Shown one piece after another: positions 29,201-41,100 of a DNA stretch of 64,000 bases; the first letter of the stretch is position 1; the number at the start of each line of letters is the position of its first letter. The stretch spans positions 22,278,867 to 22,342,866 of the forward strand of contig NC_092525.1 of NCBI RefSeq assembly GCF_037038585.1, read 5' to 3'. The position numbers and the translations under genes are program-made. The DNA comes from Patagioenas fasciata. Its lineage: Eukaryota > Chordata > Aves > Columbiformes > Columbidae. The notes under the pieces were generated by a model. That model saw only the letters and a program-made list of their open reading frames with translations, was not told the origin of the DNA and did not search any database.

Positions 29201-32200
29201 AATAGATTGGCAGCCTCTGAAGCTAGCAAATCTTTTGCAAAAGAACATTTCATTATTAGAAATTGTCTTACTTTTTAACCAAACTGTTCCATAAGCTGAA
29301 ACTTGTGGAAAAATATCTGGTTTGACAAAATTCATAATATCACTTTTTAAGTTTTAAAATGATCAAAGCTCTCTGTATTGGCACATAGAGTCTATTTCTT
29401 GGTTTGACATTATTGTCTCTTTTAATATTTTATTTATCTTTTTAAAGTTTTAAAATTTGAATATCAGCTTTAAAACATTTCTTATCAATTGTATCCAAAC
29501 AAAATGTTTCAGCTTAACCTGAGTGATGGTTTGGGGGTTACTTTTGTTTGAAAACTAAAAATATTTGTACTCCGAACAGATTTGGAAGAGCAGACTTCAA
29601 ATATAAAATGCTTGTATGACAGGAAAACATTTCCCTACCTATCTGTAGTGATTACTGGTCTCTCCAGAGGATGGTAAAGTACCAGTAATAAAATAACTAG
29701 TATTTTGCATCTATATAAGTAGTGACAAATCAGAATGAGTGGCGTGACTCTAATTAAGGGTTAGAGAATCTTACTTGTAATTTAAACTGAGAATTCAGCG
29801 AGCTCTTTAATCACAAGAACAGTTTGACTATTGTGCCCTTTTTTTAAAGGATAGATAAACAATCTGTGGGTTACAGACATTTGCATCTGCAGCTGTTTTT
29901 TTATTTATCATAGTCAGATTTATTTGCTCGATAAATAAAAATATAATGGCTTATCATATAATTTAGATGAAAGCATTTAATTATGATGAAACAGCAATGC
30001 CTTCAGGGAAAGGGCAACAAAAAGACAGAGGACTATTTTATGTAATGCAATAATAGCTTTCTAACTGCATCTTTCACTTTAGAAAACTAAAACTCCAGCT
30101 CCCTGAAGCTATGATTTCTGCAATTTCTGTCTAACAGGGAAGTGTTCCACGGAACTGCTTTTATAGATCAGGTGTTACAGAAGTTCGTTCTTCAAGAAAT
30201 TGTACTTCAGTCTTTTCTATTGTTCTAGAATACTATTATTTCCTTTTATTATTCTCGTTTCATCAATTAGTGCTTAGGAAAGAATCTGTCCCTGACTCTG
30301 TGGATGCTGTTATTTCTGTTTGAGTGGAAGAAAAGAACCTACATAAGCTGAATTGTCTCAAAAAGTTTATGTCTGTGCTTGCCTTCCAGAATACAAGCCT
30401 GCTCACTTAAAATGCAATGATCTTTCAACTCTTCTTATTTTCTGAAATTACTTTAGAAGATCATCTTGCTGAGCAAGTATCATGCAATGCTTTGAGATAA
30501 AGCAGCATGCCTTATCTCTTAGGCCTGTGGATTGACAGCTTGGATCAGGTTTTCTAGGCTAAGAATGGAAAGTTCCTCGGGGCTGACTTCAGCTCCTGTG
30601 TGGAGACAGCTGGAAAAGGTCAGACAAAGCACAGACAGGCACCCACTGTTGCCCATGCCCAGCTGCTGCAGAGTTGGCATAAAAGATGTGGCTGAGTTCT
30701 ATTGTTTCTCATCCCGTATTGTGAACATCACTATTTGTGAGCTGCCAGGTCGAGGAGCTGGCTGTGTAGCATTAGATCAGTCACCTCTGTGATGATGTTC
30801 CAATACAGCTCAGATATTTCCTTCTGCTCTGTGTATGTCTCTGCTATGGAACTTTTATATGGTTCAGGTTAGTTCTCAGTGCTTTCAGTATTTCATCCAT
30901 AAATGGTTTGTAAATTCCTTTTCGTTTTGTCAGTGATGTTTTTACTCCAGGGTCTGTTAATCATGTCACAGACTACCTGATTTCTCTGCTTACTCAACTC
31001 TGTGAATGAATCAGAGGTAATTTCATGTGGCTGTCCAAGTAGCTGCAGTAAAAATTTACATGTGTATAGGACATATTTGATTGATCTAATAATTGAAGTT
31101 AGCATAAAATTTGTTTTGCTTATCAAAGGGATGTCCAGTCTTCTGAAAATACTGACCATGGTTAGCAATTTCTTGAAGCACATAACAATGTATTTGAAAT
31201 TATAAACTGGGTACCATCCAGTAGAGAGAAATTATGTCTGGGTTGCTACTAAGGTTTCAGAATAGAAACTTGAGTGAAATGTCCCTAGCATGTAACTAAA
31301 ATACCAGAGGTGGCTGTAAGGATAACTGGGCTATTTGGTTTTGTTCTTACAGTGCAAAAAACCAAAAGGGGTTAAACCTCTCTGTATTGCTCCATTTAAT
31401 TGTTCTATTTCAATGTAGCATATTCCATTTCAAAGCAGAGCTTTGGATATATGTGGGTCTGATTTTACATTGTTTATGAGACAAAATTTTGAAAGATTAG
31501 AAGGTTCCTGTCTAATTTTGAACTGATCATTAAACTTTAAAAATATTTCTTTTCCCGCTGGTGTGCCACAGGGGGCACATGCCTCCATACTATCATGCAT
31601 CTAGGTGCTTAGTTTAGCATTTAAATCAACATGCCAAGAATTTACGCCTTCAAAGTTGTGTATTGTAAGAGATGGAGTCTTAAATGATCAACAGAATCAC
31701 TCACCATCCATAAATGTGCTCATCTGTTAATGCACACTAATATATTCTCTGCAAAGGAGACAAACTGCAAAGAAAATAATCTCGTGCTCTATATTCAGAG
31801 GTGTTTTACAGTTTTCAGGACTTGGTGTAGGGAAGATCTCTATCCAATGAGTATTGTAACTCATGAGCCAAGAAAGTAATTTCTGATCTCTGTATGCCCT
31901 CTATATAGTTTCAACAGACAAATTCAACCCAGTGCAATTTACTTTGCAGTTTTTCTGAGCAGAAAATCATGAAGCATACCATGACTAGATATGAGTTAAT
32001 CGACAACTAAGAATATTTACTTTTCCTCTGTAACTTTGATTAAAGGACCAAAGCATTTGTTCTACAGACTGATTCCAGTGCAACAAAAGATGGAATACAT
32101 GCCACATGCTTAATTTAATCATGAAAATGTTTCTGTTAACTTCAGAGAGAATAGTTATGTGCTTAAAATCATGTACCTGTTCCAATGTATTGTTGTTTCA

Positions 32201-32293
32201 GAACTCGCATATGTAATACTTACCTTAGTTCCCTTTAAATTGCCAAACTGGTAAGAACACCAACTCTAACAGTTATCAGTATTAAGTTATTCA

Positions 32294-33703
32294 TAGCACT
32301 CAGACATCTGCTCATGCTTCAGACTGCAGAACTTCTTAGCTCATACTAAAATAATAACACTAACAATTACAGCCTCATTGTTCTTTGACAGAAATCCTTT
32401 GAAAGGATGTCAGCAAGAACTCTTTTTATCTGAACAAAAACACAATGTGCAGGTCCCCTGCTCTTAACCCCAGAATGTTTAAGAATCTAGTCTTGTCCAA
32501 TTGCAAAACTATTGACAAGTGAAAGATTTTTTTTTTCTTTGTAATGCTTTTTAAAGTAGCACAAACAATATTTGTCCATATAGTTGTCAGCACCCAAGTG
32601 TACAAATAAGCCTTAATTGACCTGACCATTAACTTTTTCCAACTCATCACTGCCACTATAGCTCTTCAGTATCAAACAGGCTCCAGTTGAAATCAATGGC
32701 AAGTCTTCCGGCTTTGCGAAACAAGAGGGGAAAGAAGAATACTGAAGAACTATTGGAAATAAAAGTGTCGATCCTAGAGTACATTCTATTTCCCATGCCT
32801 GAACAGCTGCTGTCTCCTGAAACCTTGGATTCATCCTATGGAGTGGTCTAAGGAAGTAGGAGCTAGAGGTACTTTACGATTTGCAGAAAGACCCTGAAGG
32901 GCAGTAACAGAAGTACAAGAGCAAAAAGAAAGATCAGGTAAGAAGGTAGAAAGCAGAAGGAAATGAGAAGACAGTTTGCAACCGAAGAATCTTCGGAACA
33001 CACAGGGCACGTGAACATTCAGGTCATACTAATACTAATGAGTATGTTCCAAACTGTATCAGCTACTTCTTACTTGAAGCGTAACTTGAGAGTGCAGGCA
33101 ATTCGTGCTCATGGCAGTGCATATGCCTGTATTTTCCTCCTCAGATGGTGAGAAAAGTGAACTCTACAGCAAGTGCTGCAGAGCTTAATTTTTTTTCCTT
33201 AGAAAGTATGTTTCTGTTTTATAACTGAAGCCTGGATGAGCCCAGACCATGCTTTGAAAGACACCTTAAGCCCTCTCTATTTGATTTATACATGTCCAAC
33301 TTCAAACATAACTATGGATTTGCATAGATATGATCTCACATTCTCTATTAGAGAAATTCTGGTAGTCTAAAGAGACACAATGGCAGTGATCAATCGGAAC
33401 AGGTTCATCCTATACAGACAAATGTTGTTTGTGCTGCTTTTAAAGGCATTGCGAAGCACAAAAAGAGCTTTCACTCATCAATAATACTGCAATTGGACGA
33501 GACTAGATTCTTCTTAAACATTCTGGGGTAAAGAGCAGGGGACCTGTACATTGTGTTTTTGTTCAGATAAAAAGAGTTCTTGCTGACAAAATTTTCAAAG
33601 GATTTCTGTCAAAGAACAATGAGGCTGTAATTGTTAGTGTTATTATTTTAGTATGAGCTAAGAAGTTCTGCAGTCTGAAATCTGGGCAGATGTATGAGTG
33701 CTA
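32294..33703. repeat. Long inverted repeat (about 1.4 kb, arms about 290-375 bp)
   Basis: The left arm 32294-32583 and right arm 33703-33410 are reverse complements, with an identical run of about 87 bp (32318-32404 in the left arm). The arms differ by scattered substitutions and small gaps elsewhere. A weaker inner match continues (32646-32670 against 33391-33366). The outer boundary is abrupt: TAGCACT at the left end, AGTGCTA at the right end, and no similarity beyond. The loop of about 0.7 kb holds no recognisable gene. TA at both outer ends would fit a TA target duplication, so a non-autonomous DNA transposon with long terminal inverted repeats is one reading. An inverted duplication is another. 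A transcript across it would fold into a long hairpin. Confidence 0.9.
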
Positions 33704-34462
33704 CATTTGAAAAAGATGCCATTAAACATTTGTACCACTAATGTAGTATTAAACAATGAAGCATTATGCAACAATTAAACATTTAAAAAATTATTTTAAT
33801 GGAAAAATGTTGATACTCTGATTTTGTCTGCACACGCAGCAAAATCAGATGGGGTTAAAAATTTTAAAATAGAATTGACATCAATTGTATGAGGAGAGAG
33901 TAATTCTTGTAAGGCAAAATGCTAATAGAAGAAATAAATAGTCTTTTCTTATAGGCTGTAGTCTTACAGATGTTCAAATGGCTATTTATATGTCACTGAT
34001 AATCTTTACTGGGTGAAAAGATACAGAAAATCGTCTCATAGTTTTTGGAGAATTTTCACAGACTTTGTCTTCACATTTCTTTCATTGAAGTTTTATAGAT
34101 GTCTTTTCCCCATGTCCTTCTTAATTGACTTCCTAGGCAGATGAAATTAAGTATATTTGGCCTTGGTAACTAAAGATGTATATGTAAGTCTGCCTGGTGT
34201 GAAGTTATGTTTTGGCCCTCTCCCGAGCACATGCCTTAATTCAATCATGCACTTTCTACTCTTTATTTTTTTATTCAGTTTGCAAACAAAATATGACAAC
34301 AGCATTGTAGATGTCAGTGAGATCCCAGTTGGGAAATTCTCATTATTCTGAGCCTTCTTCCTACAGATTCCTGAACCGAATTTGTAGTGTTACCAACAAT
34401 TAATAATTTGAATTGGGAAAGAAACAATTGCTGATGAGTTCTTCTTTCCCAGGAAGGTCAAA

Positions 34463-34468
34463 TTTATT
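34463..34468 (-). terminator. Candidate poly(A) signal of GPX7
   Basis: AATAAA on the minus strand about 185 nt after the GPX7 stop. Further AATAAA-like words occur on the same strand near 34262-34275, so the site actually used is uncertain. Confidence 0.4.
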
Positions 34469-34651
34469 TCAGTTGGAGAAAAAAAAATAAATTACTTTGA
34501 CCATGATAATTTTCTGTTTTCTACATTCTTAGGATGATTTATATAGATCATGATTTCACTTCCCTGTATTCTCTCTTTTGGAATGTGTAAAGAAAAACTC
34601 CAGCTCTAATTATCAATAAAGCTGTAACTGGAATGCTGGGATTTTGGAAAG

Positions 34652-34815
34652 TCATAATTCATCTTTCTTCTTCAGGATGATTTTCCTTACAAGTTCTGTA
34701 ACATAAGGTCTTATTTCTTCAACAGGGGCAGTGGAGTCCCAGGCCTTTACTACTTTCCCATTGGGGTCCACCAGGTATTTCCAGAAGTTCCAGGTTGGTT
34801 CTTCTCCTGTAGATT
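34652..34815 (-). CDS. GPX7: GPX7 coding exon 3 (C-terminus, KDEL)
   Basis: 164 nt with an acceptor ending CTCCCTGTAG. The split codon gives Glu, so the joined protein reads YLIESTGEEPTWNFWKYL, aligned without gaps to human YLAQTSGKEPTWNFWKYL. It ends EIRPYVTELVRKIILKKKDEL in effect, with TGA at 34654-34652. The terminal KDEL is a canonical ER-retrieval signal (human has REDL). Confidence 0.97.
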
Positions 34816-35082
34816 CTACAGGGAGGGGAAAAAAAAAGAAAAAAAACATGTGGAAACTTAGAAAAGAAAACCATGTTATCCAATTCCTGACATTTGTTCA
34901 TGTCAGTTTGATGATTACCTTCTCAGAGGAAGGAGTGTAAAATTAAGAGGGAGTTCAGACTGAATAAGATTAATTTTCTGACAGACAAGGAGCTTTAACT
35001 AGACAGAAGCCCTTGGAGACTAATGGAAACAGTCACCCTCCAGACAGACAGGACAAAGCAATATGATCGGTGTTAAAGTGTG

Positions 35083-35116
<34 letters not shown>

Positions 35117-38100
35117 TGCTATACAGATAAATCTGAAACAGTTGAACATTGATAGGAAAATGGAATTTGGCATAACAATATAGCTGTACCAGGACTATTT
35201 GCTTGCTTATCCAGAATTTTTCCTCCACAAGCACCCAGTATCATGTGCTTCAGAAGAACGTTTCCAGAAATGCTACATGAAGAAATAACAAAGTAATTTG
35301 TTCCAGCAGGTTTCTTCCTAATCCTCATCTACTACAGTTATTCTTTCCATGACCACACACTCATTTTACATGAGTCACATTCTTATACTCTGGTATTCTG
35401 CTACATGACTAACAAAATTTTCAGGATTTTCAATTCGACCTGGAGCCTCATCCCACTAATACAACTACAGATGCTACAAACAAATCAGCACCTTTTCCTA
35501 TTATTATACGTTGGGCAAAATCTCATAAAGACTCAGAAGATATTTCAAAGTCTCATAAGACACACCCAGACTTACACTGTTGACTATCTTGTCATTATGC
35601 TGTGTGAATATGCTGCCTCCAGCAGCCTCCCTTTGTGTGGACCAAGAGGGACTCAGAAGTTTTGCAAGTTCTGTGTGACAGGTCTGCAGTAACAACCCCA
35701 CTGGGCAAACAGAAACGGAAGGATGTCAAGAGGATTTAAGGTAAGTTTGGCGAGCAGAAAGATCCATTGCAGACACCTGGGAGGAGGTGTGCTTGGGGTA
35801 CCCCAAAATAACACTACCAACACTCCTTTAAATTCAGTGGTGTGTAGGAGAACACTGTGGTGCTGGAGAGAAGAAACAACAGAGTCCTTGCAGAATCCAG
35901 CTCAGGTGATACCATGTCATAAAATGGTATTTAGAGCATTTGTTCAGTGCATGAAATGTAGTGTCTTGATAAAGAAAGTAGTGCCTTGCTAGACAATATC
36001 CTGCCTTACAGTGTATTTTTTCAGCTGCACGCTAAGAACCAGCAAGATTTCTTCAGGTCTCAGTGCCAGCTATAATGCAGCTTAGAACTGGAGGAGCTGT
36101 ACAGCACGGCTATTCCAGTGCTTGGCAAGGAATGAGGAACATCTCGTAGTGCCTGGTTTCCCTTCTTCATTGTTGAAGTAAATTATGTAGGTGCTTCGCT
36201 TACATTTATCTTAAAGCTCTTGAGACGAATCTTATAAATCCAACCTGCAGCAATTGTGTCACAGGAGAAGTACTTATGAGACTGCAAAGTGGAAAAATGA
36301 AGACTGGGTATTGTATGCACACAGGAGAATATTGCAAGACCTGTATTCCACACAGAGGTTTATTAGACTAGTGCTTACAGAGCATTTGTTACTCTGTAAG
36401 CATTGTACTGCCTTCATCCCTGGAGATAATTTTAGAAGGTTAGACAAATCTGTGAGGAGTGACACAGAGAGAAATCCTGCCTTGTGCCGGAGGATGGACT
36501 AGGTGACTTCTGAACTCCTTGAGCTTGACAATTCTGTGCGATGAGTCTGTGAACGGTCATAGATATCTTTTTTATGACAAATGGCATTCTGTGTCAGAGA
36601 AATGGAACACTGGGAAACAACCCTCCAGTGTTCCAGATTACTCACCAATTAAGTATTTGAAGGCAGGAATCGCGCCGGCTCCGCTGACCGTAATTTTGCT
36701 GAACATAGGAAAGGAGGCACCATAAGTCTTTCGCGCAAAACTCTCGATTTCTTTGTCGGTGTCTGGTTCTTGCTGCCCAAACTGATTGCACGGGAACGCC
36801 AGCACATTGAAGTGATACGGGCCGAAGTCTCTCTGTAACTGTTGTAAGGCCTTGTAGTGGCTATCTGTGTACCCACACTCACTTGCAACATTGACAACTA
36901 GTGACACCTGAAGAAAAAGAGAGATTAAAAAATGCACTGCAGATGTCAGTTTTCCAACAGGTAGGGTGGGATGCAGATTATTTTTAAAAAATTAGAATGT
37001 CTAGAGAACTGTGAACACTTATGTTTGAAATTACATTGAGTTCTGTTCACAATGGGAATATTTAGTATTCCTTTTATGTATTCCCATTCGGCAACCATGA
37101 AGTTAATTGATAAACTGCTAAGCAATCATAATTCTCAGTTTACAGAGAATCTATGTTGTTCTGTTCTGCCTTTTGGATAGTTTCTAAGCACATTTAAGAA
37201 ATGACCATCCAGCTAAAGTATACCGAGTTCCATGGAAGAAACTTGCAAATTAATATATTTTGGTAGTTCATTTATCTGTAGTGAAGTATCTGTTCAGTGG
37301 CATCTTTCCTTATACAGAATGTAGATAATCTTATAAAGGAGAAGTTGATGTAATCTCCTTTGTGGTGTAGTGTGTCAACAGAATAAAATCAAAGTGACAC
37401 CTGTATACTTGCATATGAAATATGATCTGGAGCCATCTAGCTAATTCCCAAAGCATCACATTCATTCACACGACATTTACAAGCTCTCCCTGAAGTTTTA
37501 AATTCAGTCTCCTAAAACATCCAAAGGTATGACATATAGTTACATATGTTTTTGAGAAACAACAGGTAATTTTATGATGTATTCCTTTTGCAGACTGTCA
37601 GCATTTCAAATAGAACTTTAATAGTGAACATAAAAAATAACTATTGGCAGTTTTGTTGTTTTTCAGATAATCTGTATTTGCCAAGCATAGTGACAACTGT
37701 AGTTTAGTGTCATTGAAGTATATTGTGACACTAAGTGTTGAAGTCACACGTAGTTCTTTTATAAAAAATTCTAGAGAGTTTTAAAAATATAGTTTAAGAC
37801 TCAGCATTCTCATGATACAGAAGTATTCATATAACTTACCATATTCACATCTGTTGGTACTTTATCCCAGATCAGTAATGTAAGAATTTATCATTGGGAG
37901 TTTAGGGGAAATAAGGTTGTGTAGGTATTATGTTCATATTATAACAGATATGAAAGATGACTTGCCAATGAAAACAATCAAGCTTTTATAACTTTTATGC
38001 AATTTTGAAGTTAGGAGGGCTTGAAAGAATTCACTCAAAAAGAAACAACAATTTTAATTTTCAGCTGTTGAAAACCAGTGATTACTCAGCATGGTGGTAA

Positions 38101-41100
38101 AAGGCCCGAGAGCTCACACTGCAAATCCTGCAACCTTCCAAATGTTCTCTCACAAAACAGGAGGAAACTACACACAGCATTTCTGAGAATGGCAGAAACA
38201 TTATGCTCTTCTTTCTTGCTCAGAAAAATGCCCCCTATTACTGAACTCCATAATTTAATAGTGCCAACCTCCTTAAAGTATAACTAACACATATAATTAA
38301 AAACTTGGAAGATCTACTGTAATTTCATAAGCAATGTTTAAAATTATTTTTAAAAAATCTTTACTAAGTTATCTTTCTAGAATTGGGCAACACAAGTGGT
38401 TAAATGTGGTGATTTTTTGTGGGAGTCTTTATTTATGATAAATAACAGTCACTCTCTGTTCTTATGAAGAGGCTGCACTTATTACAACTCTTAATGATTT
38501 AAATTAAGTTCAGTATGCCTCTTGACTGACTCTAAGCTCTAAGCATGCAGGTCAAGTACACCACCTAGTGTGCAGTGCAAACAATTCATCCTGGGTCTTA
38601 CAAAAATAATTTAAGCTGAATTAGCCATTCTCTAATCTCTTAATACTACTCCTTCCTTCCCTTTGCTAAGAAAACCCATGCATTCTAGTAATGAACTAAT
38701 GTATTTAACATTGCAAAAATAGTTTATAGTTTACTTAGTGTTTACAGCAGGGTACATCCTTGAGGAAAACAACCCTGGGGAGATTTATGAATCTGCTGTC
38801 AGCTTCAAGTCACTGTGGATCTTTTAGCAGAGACAGTAGATTCTCTTGGTTTTTAGACCTAGAGTTTCTTAACTGGCTTCATCTGACTGATGGAAGAACC
38901 AGCCACAAGTGTCAGATTACACCAACTCAGAATTGTTACCTTAATGGAAAAAAAATTGCAATACTTTCTGCGGTAATTAAGTGGCTATCCTCTGTATTTA
39001 TACCCATTCAGTAATACTACATTCTCAAATTAGAGAGAGCTGTGATACAAAGTGCCTAGCATTACTTTCAATAGTAAAATAATACTTTACATTGTTACAA
39101 TGCCTAATGCTTTTCTATTATTATAGTACCTTTGGTTCAAGATTTCCAAAGCGCTGCACTTACATTGCTTAATTACAGCTCAGCACACTGTACTTAGCTG
39201 TGTTGTAGGTGGGTAGGCAGGTACTGTTACATCTACATAGGTATAACCACAGTGGGGAACAGCTGACCCTTGGGAGTTCTGACTCCCAGATAGTTACTAT
39301 TTTTGGTAAGAATACTGTCTCTTACAGCGTACCTGATAGAGATAATACAATATTGAATTAGGTAGATAGAATAGATTGAAAACTAATCTTATTTGGATCC
39401 TGTTGATTCTTTTCCGACCACACATCACTGCCCTTTATTTTTTATGTAGAAGGATCAACATCAGTGTGCTAGCCTGGAAGAAGTGTAAAATGATGGCCTT
39501 GTGCAACACAGTAGTACACACAGCTTTTTGATCTATTTAACTTCTGCCACTCTCTTTTTCAGTCACAATAGTCCTCGCTTTCTCTGCTTTCAGGCAGATG
39601 TAATAGCACACCTGATTTTGTAGCACTTATGCCAAGTTTTTAGCATTATGGCAATATAATTTCTTATGCCCCCATAAAAGGGGAGTACTCCCTCACATAT
39701 TTTTGACACTTTCATTAAAGTGGAAGGTAGGTTATGTCTGTGCAAATTTATTTCGGGAAAAAAAAAATTGTTCCTTAATTTTTTTTCATTTTTGTTATTT
39801 CAGAATGTTTAGTACATTTCTTATTTACTGTATAATGGAGGGTACTTTTGATCTGTATCAGGATACACTTGAATGGAAAATGAACTATCAGTCTTACTTT
39901 TTTCTTTACTAAGAGAAATTATGTCAATCATCTGAATACCCAATAATTTATATCAATAATGAGTTATTGGAGAAAGTTTCTGCAGGTAATTCATTGCACT
40001 GATTGTACTTAGCATAGCTCATGTTTTTAGAAGAAGCAGGCTTTATATATATATATATATATATATATTTGTAAACTCTGGAAGCTTTGAATCTTTTCTA
40101 ATTCCCAGTTACTTTCTTGACTACAAACTAAGTAGTTATTTAACTAAATTAGTTGAGTGACTGAATTGAAGAAAATCTGCCAGGAAGCTTAAGGCTGTTA
40201 AAAGCTGGTTTAGTAATTAGCAGACTATTGTTCCAGGGGCTAATGACTGACTCACTTTCTTTAAAATACCAGCAGCACGTACATAGTATTTGCTTTCTTT
40301 TAATAGCTTAAAAATACTATGATAAACTTACATCTTAACATTACTTATCTCAATGCAGATTTAAGTAGGTTTATTTTAAGAAATAAATGGGAGTTTTAAT
40401 TAAGCTTTGCCTACCTTGATACTGAGTTCTAGCAACATGACAACAGAATGGGATGTGGTTTATTGCTAAAATTTCCTTCAAAATTGTGCACATACATTAT
40501 CAAACAGCAGCTAGCCTGACCATTAATAGGCTCTCTGAATGCAAATCTTTTTGTTCCTTACAGAAGGTGGTCATCACTTTTTTTGGAGTAAACTATTTCA
40601 TATGGCCTCGCAGAGATCAAGGAGCAACATTCACTGATGGTATCACCTTTTCCAAGGTACCCCATGAAACCAGTCACATCTTGAGGAAATTGGAGCCCCA
40701 CCAGAGATACAGACACACCCCCCTAACCTGGCATGTTTATGAAATACCAGAGCAGGCTCTGCGGCTTGTTCCGGAGGGGATGAACACCCACAGCTCTCTG
40801 CAGGGTAATTTTGCAGAGTTTCCCTTTTATTCCTTTCCATGTGGATTCTGGCCCTGAGGTGGAGAAGCTACAAGTGATATTTGCTTATTCAGACAGATTT
40901 GCAGATGACCTGCAGACAAAATATGCCCCAGTAAAAAGATTTATTGACAGGCTTTGGAAGGAATACTTAAAAACAAACAAACAAACAAAAAACAAAACCC
41001 ACAATGAAACAAAACGGTACATATTGCTTAATATTAAATAGGTTCCATGGTTTTTCCAATGTAGATATTTGAGTGTGCATTGGACCAGTTCTGCTCTACC

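Larger units (their letters stand above)
22091..34460. other. Intergenic region between SHISAL2A promoter and GPX7 3' end
   Basis: About 12 kb with no recognisable protein-coding exon. Open frames up to about 113 codons lack family features and are interrupted by stops at random-looking spacing. Contents listed separately are a possible unclassified repeat at 22640-23110, simple repeats, a possible conserved element near 29770-30070 and the long inverted repeat at 32294-33703. The remainder is AT-rich and shows nothing I can name. Confidence 0.5.
34816..36645 (-). other. GPX7: GPX7 intron 2
   Basis: 1.8 kb. It contains a (TG)n microsatellite at 35085-35115 and an old CR1 3' end at about 36400-36545. 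No other coding signal is seen. Confidence 0.9.

Noticed and set aside
40453-40857. 134-codon plus-strand open frame in GPX7 intron 1
   Set aside because: No family resemblance, antisense to an intron, and no start or splice support.
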